Below the pieces are notes generated by a model. It had not been told where the DNA came from. It searched no databases and saw only the letters and a program-made list of their open reading frames with translations. This document shows positions 1 to 7,126 of a stretch of 9,511 nt of DNA, one piece after another; within the stretch, counting starts at the first letter, position 1; each line of letters opens with the position of its first letter. The stretch is from positions 1 to 9,511 of the forward strand of contig RKSK01000056.1 in assembly GCA_007570915.1 (NCBI GenBank), written 5' to 3'. The DNA comes from Cenarchaeum sp. Lineage in GTDB: Archaea; Thermoproteota; Nitrososphaeria; Nitrososphaerales; Nitrosopumilaceae. The position numbers and the translations under genes were made by a program.

Positions 1-106
1 CGCCCGGGAGGGGCCCGCGTGCCCTGCCACGCCGCACCGCGGGCGCCAATGCGTCCGAATTTGCCAAAAACCGTGCCTATTTATGCAACGGAGCCCCCCC
101 CGCGCT

Positions 107-120
107 TAGGTTAATTAGGG
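107..120 (+). promoter_or_regulatory. Possible box A for the membrane protein and ilvD pair
   Basis: An AT-rich island (TTAATTA at 111-117) stands out in very GC-rich sequence and ends 28 bases before the TTG start at 145. This is the same geometry as the clearer box A elements elsewhere in the window, so it probably drives a leaderless or nearly leaderless message. A second AT-rich element (TATTTAT, 78-84) could be an upstream element or a box A for a leftward gene outside the window. The sequence of 111-117 is not a good match to the CTTTTATA form seen elsewhere, hence moderate confidence. Confidence 0.4.
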
Positions 121-144
121 CGGCCTGCGGCGGCGCCCCCAGAA

Positions 145-744
145 TTGGGCAAAAAGGCGCGCCGCGAGCGCGTGGAGAAGCGCGAGACGTTTGCGGCCAA
201 GCGGAGCAAGGCAAAGAGGAAGAACCTGCTCATAGCCGGCGGCGCCATGGCCGCAGTCGGGGCCATCGTGGCGTACGCGGCGATCTCGTTTGTGGGGCAG
301 GCCGGCAACCTGCCCGGCGCGCCCCCCGGGGCCGGCCCGCTCGGCGGCGAGCACGAGCACGCCTCGATACTCACGCTCATCCACGGCGACCGCTTTGGCT
401 ATGCCGCGCAGCCCTACCAGGTCCAGGACAACTGGATACACTTTGAGAACCAGGACGGCGCGACGATACACCGCCACGCCGCAAACGTCACGCTCGGGTA
501 CCTCTTTGAGTCGATCGACGTCGGGGTCAGCGAGGAGTGCTATGTGTTCCCGGACAACTCGCGCGAGTTTTGCACGGACGACGAGTTTTCGCTCAAGTTT
601 TACATCAACGGCGAAAAGGTCCCGAGCATAAACGACTATGTCATGGAGGACGGCGACCGCATACTCATATCCTACGGCGGCGAGGACGACGACGAGATCG
701 CCGAGCAGCTCGCCAGGCTCGAGGACCAGGCGATCCTGAGCTGA
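145..744 (+). CDS. Membrane-anchored protein with exposed His/Cys domain, function unknown
   Basis: 199 residues. The start is TTG at 145: it is the only usable start codon between the in-frame TAA at 112-114 and the conserved-looking body. Residues 1-27 are extremely basic (many Lys and Arg). A single hydrophobic segment follows at about 28-50, then a Gly/Pro-rich linker (51-68) and a soluble domain (69-180) with an acidic tail. By the positive-inside rule the N-terminus is cytoplasmic and the domain lies outside. That domain begins with HEHAS (70-74), has further histidines at 80, 99, 110 and 111 (HRHA), and holds two cysteines, 132 and 143, spaced to form a disulfide or a metal site. I recall similar hypothetical proteins in thaumarchaea but cannot name a family. 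Metal binding is inference. It lies one base upstream of ilvD, so the two are probably co-transcribed, although a shared role is not obvious. Confidence 0.8.
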   Translation: MGKKARRERVEKRETFAAKRSKAKRKNLLIAGGAMAAVGAIVAYAAISFVGQAGNLPGAPPGAGPLGGEHEHASILTLIHGDRFGYAAQPYQVQDNWIHFENQDGATIHRHAANVTLGYLFESIDVGVSEECYVFPDNSREFCTDDEFSLKFYINGEKVPSINDYVMEDGDRILISYGGEDDDEIAEQLARLEDQAILS

Positions 745-745
745 C

Positions 746-2452
746 ATGCCGGGCAACGCCGACCGCGGCGCGAGGGCCATATCCAGCCGCAACGTGGTGG
801 AGGGCGCCGCGCGCGCGCCGCACCGCGCGATGTACAAGGCGATGGGCCTGCGAGACGAGGACATTGCCAGGCCGTTCGTTGGCGTCTCGCACACGGGCAA
901 CGAGGCGACTCCCTGCAACATGCACCTGGGCCGCCTCGCGCAGAGCGCAAGGGCCGGCGTCAGCGGGGCCGGCGCGACGCCCCGCGAGTTTGCCACGATA
1001 GCCGTGAGCGACGGGATCGCCATGGGCCACGAGGGCATGAAGTCCTCGCTCGTCAGCCGCGAGGTCATCGCCGACTCGATAGAGCTCATGGTCAGGGCCC
1101 ACCAGTACGACGCGCTCGTCGGGATCGCCGGCTGCGACAAGAGCCTGCCGGGGACGATGATGGCCATGGCGCGCCTGGACGTGCCGTCGGTGTTCGTGTA
1201 CGGCGGGACCATAATGCCGGGAATACTTGACGAGCGCAAGCTCACGATACAGGACGTCTACGAGGCAGTCGGCGCGCACAGCGCGGGGGCGCTCTCGTCC
1301 GGGTCGCTCAAGGAGATAGAGGACAGCGCGTGCCCCGGCGCGGGCTCTTGCGGCGGCATGTTCACGGCAAACACGATGGCCACGATATCCGAGGCGATCG
1401 GCATCGCGCTGCCGGGGAGCGCCTCGCCGCCGGCCGAGGGCGGCGCGCGCGAGCGCGCGTGCGAGGAGGCCGGCGCCGCGTGCGTAGCGCTGCTAGGGTC
1501 AGGCACGCGGCCGCGCGACATACTCACGTTTGAGGCCTTTGAGAACGCGATCGCCGCGCTAAACGCAGTCGGGGGGTCGACTAACGCGATACTGCACCTC
1601 CTCGCGCTCGCCGCCGAGGCCGGCGTGAGCCTGTCGTACGGCGACTTTGAGCGAATCCGCAAGAGGACGCCGCACATCGCCGACATGAAGCCAGGCGGCA
1701 GCCACGTCATGCTCGACCTTGACGCAGTCGGCGGCGTGCCGTACGTGCTCAAGTGCCTGCTAGAGCGAAACCTGCTCAACGGCGGGTGCCTGACCGTGAC
1801 GGGGCGGACCATGGCGCAGAACCTCGAGGCGGTCCGGACCGGCGCCGACCAGGCAGTCGTCATGGACCGCGGCGCGCCCATACACCCGAGCGGGACCGCG
1901 GTCATACTTAGGGGGACGCTGGCCCCCGAGGGCGCAGTCGTCAAGACGTCCGGCGTCAGGATAACCGAGTTCTCCGGCAGGGCCAGGACCTTTGACCGCG
2001 AGGAGCTGGCGTTCGAGGCCGTCTCGCGCGGCGAGGTGCGCGAGGGCGACGTCGTCGTCATACGCTACGAGGGGCCGCGCGGCGGGCCGGGGATGCGCGA
2101 GATGCTCGCAGTCACGGCGGCGATCGCCGGCCAGGGCCTCGGCGAGAGGGTCGCGATGGTGACTGACGGAAGGTTCTCCGGGGCCACGCGGGGGTTTATG
2201 GTCGGCCACGCCGCGCCGGAGGCCTTCGTCGGCGGCAACATTGCCCTCGTGCGCGACGGTGACCCCATATCGATAAGCGTGGAGCGCGGCACGATCGACG
2301 TCGGCGTGTCCGAGGGCGAGCTCGCCGCGAGGCGCGAGTCATGGAGGCCGCCAGAGCCCAACTATGAGTCCGGCGCGCTGGCAAAGTACGCCTCGCTTGT
2401 CGGCTCGGCGGCGCGCGGGGCCGTTACGAGGCCGGCGCGTCGCGGGCCGTGA
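746..2452 (+). CDS. ilvD: Dihydroxy-acid dehydratase
   Basis: 568 residues, the usual length for IlvD/Edd-family dihydroxy-acid dehydratases. The enzyme dehydrates 2,3-dihydroxy-3-methylbutanoate (or -pentanoate) to the 2-keto acid, the third common step of valine, leucine and isoleucine synthesis, in the cytoplasm. Visible signatures are NEATPCNMHL (C57), GCDKSLPG (C130, with K132 in the place of the carbamylated metal-binding lysine), GAGSCGGMFTANTM (C202) and, near the C-terminus, the TDGRFSGATRG motif. The three cysteines are the expected iron-sulfur cluster ligands. Whether the cluster is 2Fe-2S or 4Fe-4S cannot be decided from this. The ATG at 746 follows the TGA of the membrane protein gene after one base, so translation is probably coupled. 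Glutamate is encoded almost only by GAG and isoleucine largely by ATA or ATC, which sets the local codon norm. No lesion seen. Confidence 0.97.
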   Translation: MPGNADRGARAISSRNVVEGAARAPHRAMYKAMGLRDEDIARPFVGVSHTGNEATPCNMHLGRLAQSARAGVSGAGATPREFATIAVSDGIAMGHEGMKSSLVSREVIADSIELMVRAHQYDALVGIAGCDKSLPGTMMAMARLDVPSVFVYGGTIMPGILDERKLTIQDVYEAVGAHSAGALSSGSLKEIEDSACPGAGSCGGMFTANTMATISEAIGIALPGSASPPAEGGARERACEEAGAACVALLGSGTRPRDILTFEAFENAIAALNAVGGSTNAILHLLALAAEAGVSLSYGDFERIRKRTPHIADMKPGGSHVMLDLDAVGGVPYVLKCLLERNLLNGGCLTVTGRTMAQNLEAVRTGADQAVVMDRGAPIHPSGTAVILRGTLAPEGAVVKTSGVRITEFSGRARTFDREELAFEAVSRGEVREGDVVVIRYEGPRGGPGMREMLAVTAAIAGQGLGERVAMVTDGRFSGATRGFMVGHAAPEAFVGGNIALVRDGDPISISVERGTIDVGVSEGELAARRESWRPPEPNYESGALAKYASLVGSAARGAVTRPARRGP

Positions 2453-2470
2453 GGGCGGCGCGAGCCGCTC
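2453..2470 (+). other. Stem-loop directly after ilvD stop
   Basis: Bases 2453-2459 pair with 2464-2470 (seven pairs, one G-U) around the tetraloop GCGA, a GNRA-type loop, starting at the base after the ilvD TGA. There is no T-run behind it, so it is not a standard archaeal terminator. It may protect the 3' end or simply reflect high GC. The broken minus-strand gene ends at 2500, so this is a convergent junction. Confidence 0.3.
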
Positions 2471-2499
2471 CCCGAACGCCTTCGCGTCCCGCCGCCGCG

Positions 2500-3087
2500 C
2501 TAGCCGCACAGGGCCTGGAGGTCTGGCCGGTAGCTGCAAAACTGCGGGCCCTGGTCAGACACCCGCACATCATAAGACGAGAAAAATTCCGGCGTGATGT
2601 GCGTAAGCGGATCGTACTTGTTGCCTGATCCCGGAGCGGCGGCTGCCCAGGCGTCATCCACATAGTACGTCTCGGGCACGTCCAGCGAGATGGCGCCACG
2701 CGTCTCGCGCGGCAGGCGCGAGCGCACCTCGGCGCTCTCCAGTGACGCTTCGTGCAGCTCGGCCAGCCGCGACCCATGCTCGCGCGCGGCGCGCGCCTCC
2801 GGCGTTTCTGCCCAGTCCCCCAGCGGATCCGCCGGGCTGTACTCGGGGGAAGGGCGTATGGGCAGTCAGAGACTTCGGAGTGGGGGGAGCCGCCCGAGCT
2901 CACCGCTGTCTTGACGGTGGAGACTTCCAGGCACGCAGGTGCAAAGAGTGGAAATCCGGGCCCGGGTGTGGCGGCGGCGTGTCGGGAAGCGACGATCGCC
3001 GCGGTCCCTTTGAAGGGCGGATCCCCCGCCAGCGGGCCGTCGTGGCGGAGGAACTGGCCGCCGGCCGCCGTACTGTCCCGAAATCAT
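2500..3087 (-). pseudogene. Frameshifted gene, protein family not recognised
   Basis: No single frame is open across this stretch, but two frames carry protein-like sequence that join up. From 3087 the frame starting at ATG reads MISGQYGGRR. The next frame (about 3060 to 2850) reads QFLRHDGPLAGDPPFKG and ends around SEVSDCPYALPP. The first frame then resumes with EYSPADPLGDWAETPEARAA and runs to TAG at 2500-2502, ending DLQALCG. One extra base near 3050-3065 (a GGC/CGG repeat) and one missing base in the five-G run at 2845-2849 would restore 195 codons. The joined product has four cysteines, no membrane segment and a plausible mix of residues, unlike the Arg/Pro-rich shadow frames around it. 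Codons such as GAA, GAT, TAT and TCT are common here but rare in the neighbours, which hints at acquired DNA or relaxed selection. It could be a real pseudogene or an intact gene with two sequencing errors. No box A is seen before 3087, so the true N-terminus may also be missing. I do not recognise the family. Confidence 0.55.
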
Positions 3088-3185
3088 GTCCGGAGGCGCC
3101 CCGGCGCCTTTGGAGCCTCAAGACCTGCCCTCCCCGGCGCCCCGCGGCTGGCGCGCCCGCCCTCCGTGCGTGGGCTTCCCGCGCC

Positions 3186-3368
3186 CTAGGCACCGCGGAC
3201 GCGCAGGTGCGAGTCGCAGAGCATCGTGGACGCGCCGCCCTCGGCCGAGGCCGTGACCGCGACGCCCTCGCCTATCCCCCGCCCGCAGACGGCGCACTCA
3301 AAGGGCACTATGGTTCCCGTGACCGCGGCCCGCGCGTGGCGGGGCCGCTGGAGCATCATCTGGCTCAT
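3186..3368 (-). CDS. Small zinc-finger-like protein, function unknown
   Basis: 60 residues from ATG at 3368. The frame is open further, to a TTG at 3425, but a box A at 3395-3402 lies inside that extension and places transcription start at or next to the ATG at 3368, so the shorter form is chosen. Cysteines 25 and 28 (ECAVCGRG) and C51/H54 (LCDSHLRV) form a CxxC-x22-CxxH pattern that would bind one zinc ion in a single small fold. The N-terminal 20 residues are basic. Small proteins of this type in archaea are often nucleic-acid or protein-binding factors, but that is inference. It has its own promoter behind cofH and in front of the broken gene, on the same strand. I know no named family for it. 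Confidence 0.7.
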   Translation of the reverse strand: MSQMMLQRPRHARAAVTGTIVPFECAVCGRGIGEGVAVTASAEGGASTMLCDSHLRVRGA

Positions 3369-3394
3369 TCTGGCGCGCGGGCCGGATCCGGGGG

Positions 3395-3402
3395 TATAAA
3401 AG
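3395..3402 (-). promoter_or_regulatory. Box A (TATA element) of the zinc protein gene
   Basis: On the minus strand this reads CTTTTATA, followed by C, identical in nine bases to the tbp box A at 9447-9439. It ends 27 bases before the ATG at 3368, the spacing expected for a leaderless archaeal transcript, and it decides the start of that gene. Confidence 0.7.
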
Positions 3403-3415
3403 TCATACCGTACCA

Positions 3416-3432
3416 GCGCGTACAATACGCGC
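3416..3432. other. 7-bp inverted repeat between cofH and the zinc gene
   Basis: GCGCGTA (3416-3422) is followed by CAA and then by its exact complement TACGCGC (3426-3432). It lies 21 bases beyond the cofH stop and about 14 bases upstream of the zinc-gene box A. It could be a hairpin at the end of the cofH message or an operator for the zinc gene. A second short pairing (GGGC with GCCC around GAAAAA, minus strand 3453-3440) sits right after the cofH stop. Neither has a T-run on the transcript side. Confidence 0.35.
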
Positions 3433-3453
3433 CATAACGGGGCTTTTTCGCCC

Positions 3454-4710
3454 TCAGGCGCGCCCCGGGCGCCGGTAGCGCCACTTGGCGATCTTTACGA
3501 GCTCGGCGTACGAGCCAAACCCCGCCTCCGGCGCGGCGTCCAGGGCCCCCTCCTCGCGATCCGCCTCGCGCGGGTAGAGGCGGGCCACGGCATAGTCGGT
3601 GAGGCGCCGGGCCGGCACGCGGCCGGCCTCGCGTATGGCCCGCCGTATCTGGGCCGGCCGCATGAGCTGCCCGTGGGCCGCGCCGGCCGACGTCGAGATG
3701 CTCTCGTTTATGAGCGTCCCTCCAAAGTCGTTGGCCCCCCAGTGGAGGAGGACGCGCGCGACGGCCGGCCCGTCCTTGACCCATGACATCTGTATGTTGT
3801 CGATCGCGCCGGCGAGCATGATGCGCGCGATCGCGTGCGTGAGGAGGAGCTCCGGCGCGCCGGCCCCGCGCCTGGCGCCGAGCTCGGCGCGGGCCCCGAG
3901 CGGGGCCTCGTCGTGGACAAAGTTGAGCGGCACAAACTCGGTAAACCCGCGCGTCTCGCGCTGTATGGACCGTATGAGCGCGATGTGGCGCGTGCGCTCG
4001 ATGGGCGTCTCGACGTGGCCGAACATCATCGTCGACGTCGTCCTTATCCCCGCGCGGTGCGCCGCGCGGACCACGCGGACCCAGTCGTCCACGCTGATGC
4101 GGCCCGGCGATATGCGGTCGCGCACGCGCTGGTCGAGTATCTCGGCCGACGTGCCAGGCAGCGACCCGACGCCGGCGGCGGCGAGCCTCGCGACAAACTC
4201 CTCCACCTTTACCCCCGCGGCGCGCGCGCCGTGCAGGACCTCCTCGGGGGAGAAGGCGTGTATGTGCATGCCGGGCGCGGCGCGCCTCACGGCCGCGCAT
4301 ATGCGCTCGTACAGGTCCGGCTCCATGTCCGGCGGCAGGCCCGCCTGTATGCAGACCTCCGTGGCGCCCAGCCGCTGGGCCTCGGCGGCGCGCCTTGCGA
4401 CCTCCTCGACGGGGAGCATGTAGCCCTCCTCGGTCCGGTGGTCGCGGCTGAACGCGCAGAAGAGGCAGCGCTTGACGCAGACGTTGGTAAAGTTGATGTT
4501 GCGGTTTATGACGTACGTCACCGTGTCGCCGCACGCGCGCCGGCGCAGCTCGTCGGCGGCGATCCCGACGAGGTGCATGTCCACGCCGCGCGCGCCATAG
4601 AGGGCCGCGCCCTCCTCGGCCGAGACCTCCTCGCCGGACAGCGCGCCCTCGAGTATGCGCACAATTGCGGGGTCTGCGCGCGCGGCGAGCGCGGCGAGCG
4701 CGCGGCTCAA
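3454..4710 (-). CDS. cofH: F0 synthase subunit CofH (radical SAM)
   Basis: 418 residues. CofH joins the 4-hydroxybenzyl part of tyrosine to 5-amino-6-(D-ribitylamino)uracil, and CofG then closes the ring to give F0, the deazaflavin core of coenzyme F420. The radical-SAM cluster motif CVKRCLFCAF gives C78, C82 and C85 (CxxxCxxC), preceded by the typical NRNINFTNVC strand. Later signatures include FSPEEVLHG, a GxGSLPGTSAEIL segment, the TTSTMMFGHVET stretch and the C-terminal NDFGGTLINESIS, which are characteristic of the family. The start is TTG at 4710, which overlaps the cofG TGA as TTGA. The next candidate, a GTG about 15 codons in, would remove conserved-looking helix, so the TTG is preferred. 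No promoter is visible upstream, so it is expected to be translated from the htrA-cofG-cofH message with coupling to cofG. Confidence 0.93.
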   Translation of the reverse strand: MSRALAALAARADPAIVRILEGALSGEEVSAEEGAALYGARGVDMHLVGIAADELRRRACGDTVTYVINRNINFTNVCVKRCLFCAFSRDHRTEEGYMLPVEEVARRAAEAQRLGATEVCIQAGLPPDMEPDLYERICAAVRRAAPGMHIHAFSPEEVLHGARAAGVKVEEFVARLAAAGVGSLPGTSAEILDQRVRDRISPGRISVDDWVRVVRAAHRAGIRTTSTMMFGHVETPIERTRHIALIRSIQRETRGFTEFVPLNFVHDEAPLGARAELGARRGAGAPELLLTHAIARIMLAGAIDNIQMSWVKDGPAVARVLLHWGANDFGGTLINESISTSAGAAHGQLMRPAQIRRAIREAGRVPARRLTDYAVARLYPREADREEGALDAAPEAGFGSYAELVKIAKWRYRRPGRA

Positions 4711-5885
4711 CTGCCCGCCCTCCAGCGCGATCCCGCGACATAGCCCTCGGCGTCGGCGACTGCCAGCGCGCGCTCGCGCAGGCGCGCCGGCAGCGAGCCG
4801 AGGCGGCCGGGGTACGCCGGAAACCTGCACCGAAAGTCCAGGCCCGCCGCCCGCGTGCGCGCCTCGACCTCGCGTATGGCCGGCCACGAGTACTCGGGGT
4901 TTACGTGGTCCGGCGTGACCGGCGATATGCCGCCCCAGTCGTTGATCCCCGCGTCGAGCAGCGAGCCGTACGAGGCGGGCGTGAGGTTTGGCGGGGCCTG
5001 CACGTTCATCGTGGGCAGCATGAGGCGCGAGATGGCCACGATCGCCTCGTGGTGGGCCGCGCCGGCCGGCGGGGACCGCGCCATGGCCGTGAGGCCCTCG
5101 GGCCGGAAGTTTTGCACGATGACCTCCTGTATGTGGCCCCACCTGGAGGCAATCCTGCCGATCTCGGATATCGACTCGATCGCCTCGGCGGGCGTCTCGC
5201 CGATCCCCACGAGCACGCCCGTCGTCGTCGCGACGCCCTCGCGGCCGGCGTCCTCTAGCGCGCGCACCCTCGCCGCCGGCCGCTTGCTCGGGGCCGCCTC
5301 GTGCGGCATTCCCGCGCCGCCGAGGCGCTCGCTTGAGGTCTCTAGCATCATGCCGACGCTCATGTTCGTCTCGCGCAGCAGGCGCAGCTCGTCGCGCCGC
5401 AGGTTGCCGGCGTTTGTGTGCGGGAACATCCCGCACTCGAGCGCAATCTCCGAGCAGCGCGCGAGGTACCCCGCCGTGCTGCCGTGCCCCTCCCTGCGCA
5501 GCCAGGAGGCGGCCGCGGGGTACCGCTCCTCTGGCCTCTCGCCGGCGACGAGGAGCGCCTCGACGCAGCCGTGGCGGCGCGCGTTCTCCAGGAGCGCCCT
5601 GACGGCGCGCTCTGGCATGAACGCCTCGCCGCCGGGGCCGGTCCTGTACGCGCAGTACGAGCACGCGTCGCGGCAGAGCGTAGTCACGCTCACAAAGGCC
5701 TTTTTTGAGAACGAGACGGTGCGGCCGACTGAGGCCTCGCGCGCCGCGCGCGCGGCCGCGCGCAGGCCAGAGGCGTCGCGCATGGCCCCGGCGTACGCCT
5801 CCAGGGCCTCGCGCGGCCCCATGGGCCCCGGCGCCCCCGCCTGCTCCAGCTGCCCGCCCGCCAACGACGCGCCGCGCTGCGACAT
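4707..5885 (-). CDS. cofG: F0 synthase subunit CofG (radical SAM)
   Basis: 392 residues from ATG at 5885. CofG performs the second radical step of F0 formation, converting the CofH product to 7,8-didemethyl-8-hydroxy-5-deazariboflavin. The iron-sulfur motif CRDACSYCAY supplies C71, C75 and C78. Further family marks are the LLVAGERPEERYP stretch, HTNAGNL, MMLETSSERL, the NFRPEGLTAM segment and NDWGGISPVTPDHVNPE near the C-terminus. The first roughly 45 residues are poorly conserved-looking and slightly lengthen the protein compared with many CofG. The gene starts 8 bases after the htrA stop and its TGA overlaps the cofH TTG. In archaea CofG and CofH are usually separate, whereas actinobacteria fuse them as FbiC. 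Here they remain separate but overlap by four bases, which should keep the amounts matched. Confidence 0.95.
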   Translation of the reverse strand: MSQRGASLAGGQLEQAGAPGPMGPREALEAYAGAMRDASGLRAAARAAREASVGRTVSFSKKAFVSVTTLCRDACSYCAYRTGPGGEAFMPERAVRALLENARRHGCVEALLVAGERPEERYPAAASWLRREGHGSTAGYLARCSEIALECGMFPHTNAGNLRRDELRLLRETNMSVGMMLETSSERLGGAGMPHEAAPSKRPAARVRALEDAGREGVATTTGVLVGIGETPAEAIESISEIGRIASRWGHIQEVIVQNFRPEGLTAMARSPPAGAAHHEAIVAISRLMLPTMNVQAPPNLTPASYGSLLDAGINDWGGISPVTPDHVNPEYSWPAIREVEARTRAAGLDFRCRFPAYPGRLGSLPARLRERALAVADAEGYVAGSRWRAGS

Positions 5886-5893
5886 GGCCCCAT

Positions 5894-7081
5894 TTATCTC
5901 AAGGGCCGCGACTCGGGGCCCGGCCGCTCGTCCAGCGTGAGCGTGACGAGGCGCTCGGAGCCGTCGCGCAGGACGCGCAGCTGTATCGAGTCGCCCACCT
6001 CCTTTTCGCGCTGCAGGTGGACGAGAATGTCGTCTATCTTGCGCACGTCGAGGCCGTCGACGGCGAGTATGACGTCGCCGCCGATCGAGACCGGCGAGCC
6101 GCCGACCTCGACGACGACGGTGCTCCCGCGCAGGCCCGCCCTGTCGGCCGGCCCGCCTCGCGCGACGCCGGATATGAGGAACCCCCTCGAGTCCTCGAGG
6201 CCCAGCGCGCCGGCGAGGTCGGGGTATATGTCGACCCCCGAGACGCCTATCCACGGGTGGAGGTACTCGCCGTCGGATATCAGGCGCGGGACCACCTTTA
6301 GCATAGTCTGCGAGGGGACCGCAAACCCAATCCCGACGAACTGGCCCGTGTCCGTCTGGATTGCCGTGTTCATCCCGACGACCTCGCCGGCCGAGTTGAG
6401 CAGCGGGCCGCCCGAGTTGCCGGGGTTTATCGGCGCGTCGATCTGGATGATGTCGGGTATCGAAAAGTCCGTCTCCTGCGCCGGCAGCAGGCGCCCGAGC
6501 TGGCTGACGATCCCCGACGTCATGGACCCCGAGAGGCCAAACGGGTTGCCGATGGCGGCGACCTGCTCGCCGACGCGGATCGCCGACGAGTCGCCTATGG
6601 GCAGGGGCCGCAGGAGGGCCGGCCCGGAGTCGGCCCTTATCACGGCGACGTCGGTGAACGGGTCGACGCCGACGATCTCGGCGTTGTACGAGCGGCCGTC
6701 AAGGAACGTCACCGTTATCCTCCCGCGCCCGTCGACGACGTGCTCGTTGGTGATGATGTGGCCGTGCTCGTCGTACACAAAGCCCGAGCCCGAGCCGCCC
6801 TGCGAGCGCTGGTCCGGCGAGATGACGCGCACGCTCACGACGCCGCCCTCGACGCGCTCGAATATCTCGGCGAGCGGCGCCGTTCCAGCCGGCGGCGCGG
6901 GGACGGGCTCGACGGGGATCACGCGCTGCACGGCCGGCTCGCGCGGCGGGGCCGGCACGCCGAGCTCGCCGCGCGGCTCGACGACTGGCACGTCGGACTG
7001 CGGCACGGTCGCCACGAGCGCGGCTATGGCGACGATGACGACGCCCGTGACGCCGGCGGCGGTGCTGTCAAGCCTGCTCAC
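5894..7081 (-). CDS. htrA: HtrA/DegP-type serine protease with PDZ domain, membrane anchored
   Basis: 395 residues from GTG at 7081. Residues 9-27 form one hydrophobic segment (uncleaved anchor or signal), then a Pro-rich linker to about 68, so the enzyme should act outside the membrane on misfolded exported proteins. The trypsin-like domain (about 75-265) has the full triad: H114 in TNEHVV, D144 in FTDVAV and S223 in GNSGGPL. One PDZ domain follows (about 275-385), containing the family's GLEDSRGFLISGV and PADRAGLRGS segments. One PDZ makes it DegS/HhoA-like rather than DegP-like. A box A at 7104-7111 fits a leaderless GTG start. It is the first gene of the run htrA, cofG, cofH. The link between a surface protease and F420 synthesis is probably just shared transcription. 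Confidence 0.95.
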   Translation of the reverse strand: MSRLDSTAAGVTGVVIVAIAALVATVPQSDVPVVEPRGELGVPAPPREPAVQRVIPVEPVPAPPAGTAPLAEIFERVEGGVVSVRVISPDQRSQGGSGSGFVYDEHGHIITNEHVVDGRGRITVTFLDGRSYNAEIVGVDPFTDVAVIRADSGPALLRPLPIGDSSAIRVGEQVAAIGNPFGLSGSMTSGIVSQLGRLLPAQETDFSIPDIIQIDAPINPGNSGGPLLNSAGEVVGMNTAIQTDTGQFVGIGFAVPSQTMLKVVPRLISDGEYLHPWIGVSGVDIYPDLAGALGLEDSRGFLISGVARGGPADRAGLRGSTVVVEVGGSPVSIGGDVILAVDGLDVRKIDDILVHLQREKEVGDSIQLRVLRDGSERLVTLTLDERPGPESRPLR

Positions 7082-7103
7082 CGGCGCGCCGCCGGCGCGC
7101 GCG

Positions 7104-7111
7104 GCTAAAAG
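7104..7111 (-). promoter_or_regulatory. Box A ahead of the htrA-cofG-cofH run
   Basis: On the minus strand this reads CTTTTAGC, the only AT-rich stretch in the 45 bases between the glycosyltransferase stop and htrA. It ends 23 bases before the GTG at 7081, which supports both the GTG start and leaderless transcription. The nine bases CCGGCGCGC occur three times around it (7081-7089, 7092-7100, 7117-7125); in such GC-rich DNA this may be chance. Confidence 0.55.
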
Positions 7112-7126
7112 TCTTGCCGGCGCGCC

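Noticed and set aside
49..114. Small plus-strand frame, 21 codons, before the first gene
   Set aside because: Proline-rich and short with no box A at proper spacing. It could equally be the tail of a frame entering from the left edge; nothing supports coding.
2870..3185. Possible structured RNA (RNase P or SRP RNA) because of the long gap
   Set aside because: I looked for the GAGGAAAGUC and ACAGAA boxes of RNase P RNA and the GGAAG/AGCAG core of SRP RNA on both strands and found none.
2752..3189. Second plus-strand frame (145 codons) in the same gap
   Set aside because: Composition is typical of a shadow frame. The protein-like signal in this stretch is on the minus strand.
3369..3425. TTG start at 3425 for the zinc protein (79 residues)
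   Set aside because: The extension overlaps the box A at 3395-3402, and the ATG at 3368 has the right spacing.
2742..3437. Long plus-strand open frame (231 codons) across the gap region
   Set aside because: Arg/Pro/Gly-rich shadow of GC-rich DNA with no domain. It runs antisense to the zinc gene and to the better-supported broken gene, and has no box A before it.
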